Shown here: positions 1-12,253 of the stretch, piece by piece
Position numbering within the stretch: position 1 is the first letter of the stretch
Layout: the number at the start of each line of letters is the position of its first letter
Assembly: GCA_022592435.1 (NCBI GenBank)
Contig: JABYQS010000182.1
Span: forward strand, 1 to 64,000
Source of the DNA: Cerioporus squamosus
Taxonomy: Eukaryota; Basidiomycota; Agaricomycetes; Polyporales; Polyporaceae
Length of the DNA stretch: 64,000 nt
Reading direction: 5' to 3'
Translations under genes and position numbers: made by a program
Notes under the pieces: generated by a model
The model's database searches: none
What the model saw: the letters and a program-made list of their open reading frames with translations, nothing else
What the model was told of the DNA's origin: nothing

Positions 1-1741
1 TTCAACGCTGAGACCTACAAGTTCCATGCGCTGCGAGACTATGCGCCGTCTGTCAAGGCGTTCGGGTCCCTCGACAACAGTTCAGCCCAGAATGTATGTC
101 CCTCCACTCGGGTGTCGATAACCATGCTGACTCCCTGTTGTTAGGGCGAAATGGAGCACATTCACGTAGGCATATGGTATGAACGCACTAACAAAGTGGA
201 TCACACAGGCCAGATCACGCGACACACGGACCACACCGAGAAGCTGTGTACAATCAAAGGGCGTGTTGACGAGTGGCAGGTAGAGTTGAAGAATGATCTT
301 CAAGCAAAGCAGGCTGCCGAGCATGGCCAGGAGTGCTCCAGCGATGGGAGGCAGGACGGCCTCCAGAACGACGACCCTTAACAGAAGGCTGACTGTGACG
401 CTGACGATGAGACCAAGCTGGCGTACAGCTCTCCGGCGGAGCGCTACCACATCGCTAAGTCCCAACGCCATCACAACAACATCTTCAATTGGGTCTCCTC
501 ATTTCATGACGACCCCGCGCTGAAGGTGTGTTGTCTTGAATACCGTCTTGATGATCATTGACATGGGACTTCTTGCAGAACTTCTATCACCAGCTCAAGA
601 GCCATCTTCTCGGGCAGCTGGAGGACTGCGGACTGCTTATTGCTGATGGTTTACAGCCTGGCGAGTTCTCGTTCCAGCAGCAATCCCGTCTCCTCATCTG
701 GAAGGAGGCCATCTTCTGGCATGAGGTTCTCCACCTCAACTATACGACATACGACTTGCGGTGCAGCCAAGATTCTGTCAACCCAAAGAACCATGGCGAC
801 ATTATGCTTCTGGCGGACAACTCTGACACACCTGGCGCTCATCCCTTCGTCTATGCCCGCATCATACGCATCTTCCACATTAACGTGCGCCTCGACGACT
901 CACCAATGCAAGACTTCGAACAGATGGACATTCTATTTGTTTGATGGTTCCGGCTGGACCACTCTGCCCCTGGCGGCTTCGAGAAGAAGCGTCTGCACCA
1001 ACTCGAATTTGTGCCGGACAATGGGGAACAACCGGCATTTGGCTTTGTGAATCCATCTGACGTGGTCCGCGGCGCCCATATCATTCCCGCATACACATTC
1101 AAGCTTCTCGCCACTCTTCTCGGTCCATCGATGGCACGCGATGTTGCAGGGAAGTTGGAGGGCCGAGGCCGAGCGGATATGGACTACCGCTATCATTACA
1201 TGAACTTGTATGTTGACTGGCCACTGGGGAGTTGTCCCACGCTAACACGCTCTGCTATAGCTTCGCAGACAGGGATATGTTCATGCGCTACTTTGGCAGC
1301 TGTATCGGTCACCGTGGGTTGAGGTCCACCACGACCGCAAGCTTTGACGACGATGTGGTGGATGCCGAGTGGCAGGACACCGCCCTAGACAACGAGCTGG
1401 ACTCGGACTCTGACTCACAGGAGGAGGGTGAGACGGAGACTCATGCCGCCCCCGTCTCATTGGAAGACGTCGAGGATGAGGTCCCCCTTGCTGCCAGGCA
1501 ACTGGAAGACCTCCTGCGGCTTGTGCCGGAGATCTCAGAAGCAGGCGTTCAGAATGCTCTCGAGGCGGAGCTTACTGCGATCGAAGCTGCGATGGAAGAT
1601 GAGGACGATGCTGAGGATGCACTGGCAGAGCTTCAGGAGTGGGAGCTTGAGGACGACGATGGAAGGGTAGATTCTGTGCTGGGTGCGGCTCCTGACGGTC
1701 TGGACGATGAGTTTTCGTTGCTTGGGTATGCACCATTGTAG
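1..1741 (+). pseudogene. Plavaka-type transposase, 3' part, decayed
   Basis: C-terminal part of a Plavaka (CACTA-related) DNA transposase entering from the left edge. Exons match the complete copy at 2269-6914 in order: the IWYERTNK segment near 165, the NYTTYD segment near 740, the FGFVNP segment near 1038, the RDMFMRY segment near 1270, then a long acidic tail ending at a TAG. Introns of about 50 bases with GT-AG ends lie near 93-146, 526-577 and 1209-1259. Two in-frame stops break it: TAA at 379-381 and TGA at 942-944, the latter where the other copy has an Arg codon. Both can be explained by a C-to-T change. The gene start lies outside the window. A relic rather than an active gene. Confidence 0.85.
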
Positions 1742-2268
1742 TAGCACCTCGAGTCCTACGCCAGTGGATGTGGTTTACGGCCCCATCTTGTTGCTAGTAC
1801 TGTGTGCAGACTGCAGTGGTATGTAGCCTTGTCCATCTGTATCGGTAGCTCCAGAGTGCTCTGTCATATTATTGGGACATTTCGGAAGCATATACAATAC
1901 ACTACAGGGCTCTGCCATCAGCAAACGGGGAGCCTAGCTGCATAGCGATGTCACTGAGGCAGACGAAGCGATGACCATGCAGCCGCCCGTATGTCAGATG
2001 GGCGTCTGGATTGCCATTTATGGGGCTATATTTCAGACGGCCGCCTGTATGATTCCGTATGATGTTGCTGGAAATGAGATTCTTCTTCCGTGTAACACTG
2101 ATGAATGCAGTGTGATATATGTCCATAGCTATGCATGTAAGTGTGCTCAAGTAGAGTCTGCTCACTATCCAACCGCGCAAGACGGACTTGTGCTATGCTT
2201 GATGCTTGCAGACACGGTCAGACACGACGGGACTACTCGATGACTCCTCGGAAGCCTCAAATGAAGTT
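1742..2268. other. Spacer between two tail-to-tail Plavaka genes
   Basis: About 530 bases between the two Plavaka stop codons. I see no coding exon. Short inverted motifs related to CAGACG occur around 1985-2045 (a CAGATGGGCGTCTG half-palindrome and TTTCAGACGGCCG) and could be subterminal repeats of one or both elements, but I could not define terminal inverted repeats or a target duplication. Confidence 0.4.
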
Positions 2269-5200
2269 CTATAGTTGTGGGTAGCCAAAGTTGTTGTAAT
2301 TGTCAAGGTCCTCAATTTCAGAATCCTCATCTCCCATGGCATCATCATCGTCCTCCGCATCAACAGGGTCAAAGTCGTAGAGGTCACCCCACTCGAGCGC
2401 GTCATCTTCGTCTGGATCAACGAAGCGCACATCTTCTGAGCCCTCAACTTCCTCACCCAGCTCATCAGGGTCCTCATACGTGTCCCCAATGTCCTCTATA
2501 TCCTCAGCAAAGTCGTTCGGATTTGCATTGGGAGCTCCGTGACCGGGCTGATCAGAGTCGGAGTTGTCTGGCTCCCCTGGCGATGATGCCGAGCGACTTG
2601 GGCCTGCATCACGTTCAGCACCATGAGCAGCGGGTAGGAGGTCGTCAGAGTTGTTCCATGATGTGCTCTTGTTGGTGTCATCTTCAGAGGTGGTGGCCCC
2701 AGCCTCCTGGCCCTGGTTCTGTCTGACTTGAGAGGACTTCGAGTGTGACTGCCGCTCAATCCTAGCCCCTCGCGCCCGTGAAGTCTCAACACTGACTCCG
2801 ACCCCATGGTGTCCTACGCCACCTCCTAAGAAGCGCATGTACATGTCACGGTCTACAAAGCTGTTTTGAGCGAAGTCAGCACTGAGTGCATGCGCGATCA
2901 TACAACACACTGTACTCACAAGCTGGTGTAGTACGCCTCATAGTTGTAGTCGAGACCATCTGCTCGGCCAACAGAGTTAGCCGGGAGCAGCTGATCTGTG
3001 ATGCCATACTTCCACGCAGGGATCATGTACGCACCCCGCAGGACACAAGCTGGATCGACAAAACCAAAGGGTGGGTCGGAATTGAATGTGATGCGAGGTA
3101 GACGGCGGTGACGGAAGCCGCTGTGAGTATCTGTAGGGTCGCGAGAGAACCAGCGGACCCAGAGGAACTCAATGTGTTCCCACTGTTTGCCTGTCGACCC
3201 GGGACCTGTATAGCGAACATCGGCGTGGAAGATCCGCACAACATGTGCGTACGCGAAGGGGAAGTCGTCGTCATCATCCTGGGAAGTCAGGAGGAGGATA
3301 TCAGGGTGGGTGCGCGGATTGCTGGTGTCTTGGTCCCGTCGCATGTCGTATGTTGTATAGCATAGCTGGACGGTCTTGTGTTCCCAAAGCACATCGTTGC
3401 GAATACGCAGACTGTCACGGTACTCCTCAGGGACGCCCTCTTCGTCTGGCATCCCGAGTTTCCGCGCCATCAGGTGGTTCTTGAGGCGAGGAATAAAATC
3501 CTATAGCCAAGAAGCTTAGTAGATTCCTGGAGGCACAAGTAGTGGCCGCATACCTCGCAGGCCGGGTCCCCGTCGTTTGCATCGAGCCAGTTGTAGAGAT
3601 CTACTTGGTGACGCTCCGACTGGCCCATGACATATCGTGCGTACATTGAGGGCTGCATGTCCTCGTCGTCTTCATCCGGAACACTCCTGCTGGTGCGCTT
3701 GACAGGCCTGTCCGACACTGCAGCTCCACTGCCCTCGGAAGTCTTGTCCGTCGGCAGAGCAGCACGTCCTTTACCTTTGTCTGCAGCCTTAGCCCTCTCC
3801 AACTCGTCCTTGCGCTCGAGTTCCTCTGTAATTCCATGGAGCAGTCCTCGGCGCTGCTGGTGCGCTGCGATCTGTTTCTCTGGTTTGATCTTGTTCGTGC
3901 GGTCGTAGAATATCTTGACTACGATGTGCTCACATTCGCCCTGTGTGGAGAACCTAAGTACACTCTCAGACATCCAAAAGCAAGGCTGATTAGCTTACAA
4001 GTTGTGTAGTAGTATTGTCAGTAGTTCCATGAAGCTCGATGTAGTCGGGGTAGTCGGCCAGGCAATGGTACTTGTATGTATTTGGGACATTGAACTCGAC
4101 AATCTTTGGCTGTCGTGGCTGAGGCGCGGTCGGCAGAGTTCCTGCCTCTTGAACGGCACCTTTCTTGTTCCGGCGGGCAGCTTCTCGGCGGGTGCACGTT
4201 TCCGATTCACGGGTGAGCTCAACAGTCACGTACGCCTTGCACGTCGTTGCTGCAAACCTCCGGATAGCAGCGTACATGTGATCTGTGGCAGCATGGAAGA
4301 TGGAAAGGGTAACAGATGTGTGCAGACAGAGCTTGGCGAGTGCATGCCAGTTTGCGAGCTCAAAGAGGAGGTCTGCGACAATGTCACAGTGCTCGTCGTC
4401 CAGAAGCCCCTCGAAGGCTGGCATCATGGTCTGTATGTATCCACAATACCGTCAGTGTGCTTCACATTAGACAGCGTGAGGTCTTACCTGTAAGAAATCC
4501 TCGTAATCCTGGGCAGCGAGCTGATTCTGACGCGGGACGTTGTGCCAGAACTTGCGTATCTTGCCGCGCCCAAATGTGGGCATCATTCGCATTCTGTAGG
4601 TGTGTTAATGGGGATATCGGACATGGTAAGCGCAAACAGACCTACCGTTTGTTGAACTCCTGCACTGCTCCGTTAACTTGGGCGACCAGGAGGCGTAGAA
4701 GGTGATTGAACACCCCCTTCCACACGCCGAGCTCGAACTCGTGCATGAGGTCAGGAGTGAACAGTGTGTAGAAATTCTTCCCTGGGGAAACATCCGACAG
4801 GAACTTCGAGAACGCGCTCTGTGTGAGTGTCATCAGTGTGAACTCAAGTCAGTGCATGGACGATGGTTGTTTGACTCACCTGGACAGGAAACAGCGACCG
4901 ATCCTTCAGCGTTTTGAGCACAGCTTTGCTCGCCATGTTCTTGCCCTGGAAGATCCACTGCCTAACCCTTTGGATGGTTAGTTGCAACGGCCGGTTGTCC
5001 TTGCGCTTGTGCACCCGGCGCTGGTAGTCGATCTTCATGCCGGCCGCAGAGACTTGCTTCATCTTGATGAGGCAGCGGGGGCAAGGGCACTCGGCGAGGT
5101 GTCTCATTGCTGCTAAGAGGACCCTGTAACAGTGTCAGCCACAATCCAAGGAGTGAACAGTGAACAATGAACGCACTTCTCAGGATAGTCCGCCGCGTAT

Positions 5201-6914
5201 GTGAAGAACCGCGGGAATAATCGGCGCAGAATCCCATCAGCGCACTTGACGAGGATGCCGTGCCGGTAGGCCTCCTTGAACTCTTCGTCGTTGAGCAGAT
5301 GCTCCCAGACCCTTTGCATAAGCTCGCACCGGAGCCAGCGGAGAGTTTCGGCGTTGGCTGTACCTCCGTAGTGCTGCTCGTAGAAGTCTTGAATGTCATC
5401 CGGAAGCTACGGACATATTAGCGTAATTCAGAATCAAGTTAGTACGCGGTCAACATACCTTCGGTATATACGCGACATGCTGAGCCGCAAATGCGGACGA
5501 CTTCCCACGGAGGTACTTCGAGATGTTCCCAATATACAGGTATATGGACCAGAGGGATGCCGACCCAAAGTTCGCTAGACGAGTGCTGTCGGAGTAGAGG
5601 AGAAGGGGGACCGCGCAGTACTTGATGTTGTCAGCGTCCTGGGGATCCCGTGGCATGCTTCGGATCTCCTCCTGCGTGTCCAGCATCTCCTTGCTGTTGA
5701 ATGTGTCGGTGACGATCCGGATATGCTCGGGGGAAGGCGGCGGCGTGTGAGTTGGCAGAGTATCGGAGGATGTCGAGGCACCGGGAGGAGTCCAGTATCT
5801 CTCGTGTGGGAACCAGTGTCGCTTTGCGGCGAAACGAGGATCCTGTGCCTCTGAGATGATCACCTCAAGGAGGCGACGGAACTGCAGCCCTTTGACAGGG
5901 AACTGCGGCGCGTCCGCTTCCGAAGCGAAGCTCTCACAGGGGTAGGGAGCTGGCAGGTGCAGCATGGTCTCCTGCCACCCAGACGCCTCCAAGAAGATGC
6001 CGGAGTCCTTCTTGTACGTGTCCAGGCGGTGCATCTCGTGGCGCGCAGTGAAGTTCTTGAGATCGTCTATTGAGAATCCCAGGGTGCGCAGGGCAGAGAC
6101 AAGCTTGTCGAGGTCCTGGAGGGACTTTGTGGTCACGCTGTTATACCACCAGTTGCAGAGGAGGTACGAGGACTTGTTGTCAAAAGGCGCATACGGATTC
6201 CCAGGCGCCGGACTGTTGTCCACCGACCATTTCAGCCACCGCACTGACTTGTATTGCGAAGGATCCTGACGTTCTTCCTGAGCCAGTTCAGCAGCGGCAC
6301 ATAGCTCCGAGGCGGTCATTGATGCCTCCAGATCGCGTTGAGGAAGGGTCTTCCCGATGTAGCGACGGAAGACGCCGAACTGGTCGGCTGGAAGCTGCCA
6401 TAGGACGTCGTCGGCTGGCGGGGAAGGGGTGCACTCAATAGCAGTGATGACCACAGGACGCGGAGGTGAGGGAGTGGGAGGTGGGAAAGCTTGCGCTATC
6501 TGGGAGGGGAGACCGGTCTTCGCAGACGGTCTGACATCTTGCCATTGGGCAATAGGAACCTTGATCTTCCTGCCTGACCGACTCCGGAGTGCTGGAGGAC
6601 TCGGAGCAGGAGGCAGAAGATCTTGGGCCATCTGATCATGAATGTGCATGCATGAGGGTTAGTGCCCGGTGAACTAGATAGAAATTATGTACCTCAATGT
6701 CACTTGCAGGCCCTTCATCGTCTTCATCGGTCCTAGACCTTTTGGCTGCCTGCGCAATCTCCTCGTGTCCGGCTTTCCACTTGCTGTGTGAGTCGGCATG
6801 CACGACCTTGTGCAGCTTGCAGGCAGGGCGATGGCTTCCAGCAGCATTTGCGGTGGCGAAGCCCTTCTTGCAGAACGGGCAAACGTACGGTAGGCTGGAA
6901 GGCCCGGCAGACAT
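2269..6914 (-). CDS. Plavaka-type DNA transposase, complete multi-exon
   Basis: Complete transposase gene of the agaricomycete Plavaka family (cut-and-paste DNA transposon, CACTA-related), read right to left. Exon 1 (6914-6693) starts MSAGPSS and carries a C-x2-C-x12-H-x3-C zinc finger beginning YVCPFC. Exon 2 (6631-5459) is the long exon with the NWWYNS and HWFPHERYW segments. Following exons carry CPCPRC (near 5080), the core segment DLMHEFELGVWK (near 4750), then YDRTNK (near 3900), CYTTYDMR (near 3350), FGFVDP (near 3065) and RDMYMRF (near 2840), and an acidic tail of Asp/Glu blocks to the stop at 2271-2269. Introns are 50-80 bases with GT-AG ends. I found no internal stop in the chosen exons. 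The ATG at 6914 is favoured because the zinc finger follows directly and the acceptor before exon 2 keeps frame. It diverges from the DUF6698 gene at 7155. Confidence 0.9.
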
Positions 6915-7154
6915 GTCGACTGCGCAATCGATGAGCCGGATGATGGTGGGAGGAGAGAGAGAGTAAAGCCTCCGAGGCACGCCCGGAGCGAGGCTAGCTG
7001 ACGCGCCCACGTGACCACAGACGTGTCATGACGCGTACGCGATTTTGGCAAGTCGATCGCTTCGCGTGCGTCTATGCCACCCTTTAATTCGCGCAACACT
7101 TTGACTTGCTTACTCTTGCTCCTCTTCCCTCAACCACCACCTGTGCACCTCTCC
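6915..7154. promoter_or_regulatory. Short divergent intergenic region
   Basis: About 240 bases separate the start codons of the Plavaka transposase (leftward) and the DUF6698 gene (rightward), so both 5' UTRs and promoters must fit here. The stretch has a CT-rich run on the plus strand near 7110-7150 just before the rightward ATG and a GA-rich run near 6948-6963, which is CT-rich on the minus strand just upstream of the leftward ATG. Pyrimidine runs before starts are common in fungal promoters. No clear TATA box is visible. Confidence 0.5.
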
Positions 7155-9168
7155 ATGATCGACAAGCTTACTCTGAAGCCCTTTGCAGGTGCGGTCACCC
7201 TCAAAAAGAAGACTCTCGCTCCTGTCACCCCACCCCCGGCCTCTGTGCCGCCGCGCAAGCCAGCCAGTGCAGCCGGCAAGAGCCAGTCGCAACATTCTGG
7301 CACCACACATAAGCACGCCGCTCTGTCAGATGAATTGGAGGAGGGAAATGGGGGGCAGGAGGACGTGGAGGAAGAGGTCAGGAAGCCGAGGAAGAAGCGC
7401 AAGCTCTTTGACAAGTCCGATGAGGAGGACGACAATGACAAGGAGGTCGGTGAGCAACCGGTACAGAAGAAGCTGCACAAGAAGAGCGAGAAGGAGGTAT
7501 GCGCGGCATCACCAGCGTGGGATGTCAACACCCCGTACCTCATCCGCAAGCTCGAGCACCTGAATATCAATGACAAGTACGTCCGCTGTCCAGTTTGACC
7601 GCATATATGCATTAAAGTAGCTCATATATGCGCTGTACTTACCTCCTACAGACACAAAAAACGCAAGATGCATGGCGTATACGACTTCTACGTCAAGTGC
7701 CTCAACATTTATCGGGAGTGTGGCCCATTCGTCGACATCGAGGCCTGCTACCTGCGTGCCATGGAGCTGATTGAGACCGGATGGAAGTCGGATCTCGATA
7801 ACCGGTGAGATCTTCTCATGATGAATCCGCCTATTCATTACTTACATCCTGCATAGCTTCGCCAGCGACGAGTATGCCATGTACGTGTACGCAACGCTGG
7901 ACACCGAGCTGCCCGAGCTCTTCGCGTGCCAAGATCACTTCACAGAGAACCCGGACGACGCTATTACTGTTCTGACCTATGTAAGTCAGCACCATCTTCA
8001 GTGTCATCATATCCGTTCACCGCTCTGTCCATGCAGATCAATGCTGCCGGCCGAAGAGGGCGGACAAACGACCTTGGACGCTTACGCAATGCTAGCCTGG
8101 GTTATGCCGGGATCAAGAACCGCGAGGAACTGGCACTGCTTGCCAACCGCGGCGCCCGAGGGTTCAACAACCATACCCTCGGACACCTGCTCTGCCCCAT
8201 TAAGAAACTCCCCGAGTTCGACACCGATCCCGCGACGTGAGTTCGTTCGATAGTTGCTGTGCTTCGGCTGGGATGACCTCTAACTTTGCACCTTCAGCTT
8301 CTGCCGCAAAGTCGTCGAGCGCAAGGACGGCTAGAAGTTCGGCGCAAAGCGCCTCCCTCTCTTCCTGTACGACAAAACGCAACACGTCCCTGGGAAGATG
8401 CGTTCTGGGCTGTTCACGGGCCCAATTCTTGCTGCTGTACGTCCCTGAACCCGCGCTGCACCCTCAGAGCTGATTACTGACCGTGCGCAGGCTTACAAGC
8501 ACATCTACAACGGGCCTATGGCCGTCAATGAAGTGCTCGCGGACACGACCAACACCCAAGGCCAACCGTCGATATCCGAACACTACAAGATCCGCGAAGT
8601 TTCAGTAGAGCGCATCATCTATGTCGCGTGTCTCGTGAGTTGAGCTCAGCTTTGCCATTGCTATACTAACATTGTTCCTCAGGTGCGGGTGCTCTTGGCC
8701 GCAATGCCTAGGTGGAAGGCGCAGGACGGTGCGTGGAAGGGTGCGGACTTCGTCAACACCCTTCTGCACATCTTCTGCCGGCCTGCAAACCACCTATGGA
8801 GGGAGGACCTCCTGGGTTGGTGGAACAAGTACATTCTGTTTATCTCACGCTGTCATGACTAACATCTCCGCGTTCCCAGGGAGATCTATGGTGCCGGCCC
8901 CGATGGTGACGGCAACGACGGCTCTGATTGTGAAGCAGATCTCCTCATGGCAGAGGAGGCCAGCGAGGAGGAGTCCGGCGGTTCTGATGACAGGATGGGC
9001 AGAGGGAACGGTGAGAAGAAGAGCAACAACAAGACAAACGAGGAGGAGGACGATGGAGAACTTGAGTACATCGACAACAGGCAGGGTGCGAACTCCGAGT
9101 CCAAGGTAAGTCCATCGGCTCCCACTGTTCCGATCGCCAGCTGTTCTCATTGCTTCCTTTAGGACTAG
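7155..9168 (+). pseudogene. DUF6698-family gene, one in-frame stop
   Basis: Nine exons fit GT-AG introns with consistent phase: 7155-7576, 7652-7804, 7857-7980, 8037-8236, 8298-8436, 8491-8634, 8683-8828, 8880-9105 and 9163-9168. The protein would be about 518 residues: a basic and acidic disordered N-terminus with Lys/Glu runs, then the DUF6698 domain recognised by GFNNHTLGHLLCP, FLYDKTQ, MRSGLF, AYKHIYNGP and the LLGWWNKEIYG end, followed by an acidic tail. DUF6698 is an agaricomycete-expanded family of unknown function. The only defect is TAG at 8332-8334 (codon 312), inside the domain but at a position that looks poorly conserved. Everything else is in frame, so this is a very recent pseudogene, a sequencing error, or a readthrough case. 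Start chosen because the upstream ATG at 7074 gives no family-like residues. Confidence 0.8.
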
Positions 9169-10130
9169 CTCTTCCCTCCACCGTTATCATCACGCTGTAC
9201 GTCCTCCCCGACTTAATGCCTGTGTTACTAATGACCTATCTTGTCTACTCATGCGCGGTCTGTAGCCTTCGCTCTCACCAAGCTTTCCCAAGATATCGTT
9301 GACTCCGCCATCACAACGCTCTCGTCTTGCTTGGCCAAGATCACTGCCAATTTTGTCATGCTCATATCTCTCTTGGCCGTCCTCACGCCGCGACTCTCTC
9401 ACCGCGCTCTTCTGGCGCTCTCTATGTGCTTCGCTCATGCTCTCTTTGCACTCACGCCACGCGCTGGCCTCTCTCGCCTCAAATGCTCCTGCTCTGACGC
9501 CACTTAGAGCCTCTTTGCTGTGCCCTGCTTGCCGTTTACCTCGCTCACAGTCGATGCTCGCTCTCATGTTTATTGTAGTGTTTTGCATTGCAATGCTGTC
9601 TTCTTGAACCATACATAGCCGCGTCCGAGGGGTGTGCAGCGAGCCATGTGAAAAGCATTCCAGAGTGTCGATCGGCCGTGAAGGCTTCCGAGCTTGGACG
9701 GCCATCGTCATGCTCCTACCGGGTCCCACATCTGTTACATACTCCTGACCAACTTGGCCTGTCTATTGCCTTACTACATCTCTACAGGACAATGAGATAT
9801 ACGGAGTCATCTCTCAAGGATGTTTTAATACAGGTTAATACCCACATTATAGGTCAATTCGAGATCATGCATTTCCTGGGAGCTCTGAGACATGCTGACA
9901 CCCGTGAATACAGGTCAAATCCGACAATGCGTACATGGTATGCTCATGTATCTAGGACCCCCCATTTGCTGATGGCTGTGCTATGAAATGCTGGCGGTGC
10001 CCCGCCAGAGTATGGGATTCTTTGCGGTGTGCGGCTAATGTTGACAATGCTATAACACTCCATTGAGAACGATAACAAATCTGAGTATAGTATTGAACTC
10101 ATGCAATGCACTGCATACGGTCTCCATATT
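9169..10130. other. Unassigned stretch after DUF6698 gene
   Basis: About 960 bases with no gene I can support. 9190-9729 is open on the minus strand (179 codons) and would be rich in Arg, Glu and Ser, but it has no recognisable domain and its plus strand is simply pyrimidine-rich. The left boundary of the minus-strand hAT fragment that follows is not marked by a visible terminal repeat. Confidence 0.4.
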
Positions 10131-10817
10131 TTATGCAGTTTTGCTGATGGCCATGAGGGTTCCGCGCACCCATGTCGCGTCTCCGAGCTGCATGGCTTGC
10201 TCGACGACCTCATCACCCCAGCATTGTCGGTCGTGCTTGAAGAGGTTGCCGCTCGACGCGGCATCCTGCGTGTCAAGGTAACGGCAGACTGGCTTCCCCA
10301 CGCGACAAGTCTTGGCTGTGCATGTGAACTCCAAACACCGATGGTCGTTGACGTAGACAACGTCGACATCAGTCTTGAAGAAAGTGTACGCCCAAGAGCA
10401 CCACTTGGTTGACAGTGTTGCTGTCAGAAGGTCATCAGTACATGGGCCCCCTCGACATCTTGTAGGACACGTACCGACAAGGTCCTCGTCAGAGACCTCC
10501 TTGCCAATAACTACCTCAGAGTCGTCGCTGTCGCCGTTGCCTTCGCCCTCACCCTGGTCATCTCCGTTGCTGCCCTTGCCATCACCCATGTCCTCATCGT
10601 CAGACAGCACAATGGGTCTTCCGGTGCTCTTGCCATTCTGCTTTGCCCGGAGCTTCTTCCTTGGAGGCGTGTCGTCATTGTCGGTGTTGTCGGGCTCGGC
10701 AGGTCACTTGCGAGCTCGCGAACCGGTGGCCTTCGACTTCGCAATCTTCTGGACGGCGGTCTTGCGAGCGTGTTCTGTTGCTGCCTTCTTTCTCGTGCCC
10801 CTGGTGGTGGTCGCCAT
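10131..10817 (-). pseudogene. hAT transposase N-terminus, truncated
   Basis: Reads leftward from ATG at 10817. It parallels the N-terminal exons of the hAT transposase at 61882: a basic start, an acidic low-complexity stretch, an intron (donor near 10477, acceptor near 10421), then a BED-like zinc finger (C-x4-C, later H-x3-C) containing the shared segment ASSGNLFKH. An in-frame TGA lies at 10706-10704. After the segment aligning with residues just past the finger the sequence diverges and ends at a stop near 10131. No catalytic domain is present, so it is not functional as a transposase. Confidence 0.8.
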
Positions 10818-11140
10818 GAATGCTGTAGTACCGTAGACTAGCACAAGCTGTGATTGGCACTTTGTGCATGATTCCGCTCACCCATCCTTATGTAATGCAA
10901 GCAATCAAGCCTCAGTGCCTCAGATAGGAAGGCAACTGTACAGTTTATATGCCACCAGATCCAAGATCTCGGAAACATCGGAACTTAGGCACGGCATTCA
11001 GTATGGATGCTGTGGGTAGCGCGGGTTTGCTCAAATGGGTACGGATTTCACACAGGTCCTCCAGTGGCCACTCATACCCGTACCCTCGCAGGTACAGTGG
11101 CTATACCCACACGGGTTACCCATACCCATGTCCATCCCTA
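10131..11140 (-). mobile_element. hAT element, 5' end fragment with terminal repeat
   Basis: Left-pointing 5' portion of a hAT transposon. Its outer end is at 11140: read on the minus strand it begins TAGGGATGGACATGGGTA and continues with ACCCGTACCC-type subterminal repeats (11060-11140). The element at 61519 starts with nearly the same bases (TAGGGATGGGCGCGGGTA). The distance from terminus to the transposase ATG is similar too (about 320 versus 360 bases). Homology to the 61.5 kb copy stops near 10131, so the rest of this element is missing. Confidence 0.75.
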
Positions 11141-12253
11141 GGACTGCCTTTCAGCTCGACAACTCGGACTGGGACATGGTCAACTTATGTGCGGACATCC
11201 TTGCGGTAAGTGGCTTTCATCGTTTGGCTCAACGACTGGGATCTTGGAGCCTTGCTCACTCACACTTGCATACAGGATGCTAATCGTTACCATCAAGTGT
11301 GCTCAAGCACGAGGATGCCGACACTGTGGCAGGTCATACCTGCCATGAAAGCGCTTTCCTCGCGCTGGGAGGCCAAGGCAGACGACCTGAAGTATGCGCT
11401 CTTCCACGACGCCCTCCGCAAGGGCCTCAAGAAGCTCCTTAAGTATTACAAGCTGCTCGATGATGCTGCGGCGTACATCCTTGCATTATGTATGTACCTC
11501 GGCCATGCTTCCCGTTTGTCGTTGCTAATCATCTCCACAGTCTTGCACCCATACTTCAAGCTTCGCTATATTGAGGAACAATGGGGTGGAGATGCGGACT
11601 TTCCAGCCGACCTGGAGAATGGCGACCCAGATGTGCATGATTGGCAGAAGTACGCGTGCCAGGTTGTCAAGACCACAGTGAGTTGTCTGGTACCCTGTGT
11701 GACTCTGAAGGTCCTACATGCTCACTCGTATCACGTTCTCTAGGTCAAGAAGTATTGGGACGAAGCCCTGAAGGCCGAGCAGAACGACTCTGATGTTGAG
11801 CTGCTCCCTCAGGCAGCCTCAAAGACAAAGGCTGGCATGGCTGCAGCTGACGACTCGGAGGACGAGTACGACAGGATCTGGCTCAGGCATCTGAAGCAAG
11901 GGAAGGCCGACACCAATGGCTGGAAGGTTGAGCTTCAGTGGTATGAGGCCGACCTTGCTCCCGAGGTGATGAAGAAGACGGACCTCGTTCAGTTGTCGTC
12001 CGAGAGCACAGGTACATATCCAACATTGGCATGCATGGCCCTCGACATCCTCCCCATCCCCGCAGCATCCACCGGCGCCGAATCACTCTTCTCCCGCTCG
12101 AAGGAAGTGACTACTGACCGCCGCTGGCAGCTGGACCCGGACTTACTAGAGCAGATCCAGTCTCTTAGTTGGCACTGGAAGGGAACCATTCCTGACTATG
12201 CTAGGATCAATGAGCATACTGTCGAAGTCGTTGTTGGGTTGGAGGAGTTCTAA
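11141..12253 (+). pseudogene. hAT transposase, C-terminal third
   Basis: Plus-strand exons of the C-terminal part of a hAT transposase: the NSDWDMVN segment from about 11160, an insertion-domain part with MPTLWQVIPAMKAL (near 11320), LHPYFKLRYIE (near 11545), and the dimerisation region with YPTLACMALDILPI and STGAESLFSRSK (12015-12105), ending TAA at 12251-12253. Introns near 11204-11277, 11489-11540 and 11680-11743 have GT-AG ends. The N-terminal two thirds are missing because the opposite-strand hAT fragment ends exactly where this one starts (11140/11141). The first residues present correspond to where the 61.9 kb copy reaches the window edge. The final exons show no stop codon. Confidence 0.85.

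Noticed and set aside
9190..9729. 179-codon minus-strand ORF rich in Arg and Glu
   Set aside because: Composition follows the pyrimidine-rich plus strand; no domain, no splice partners.
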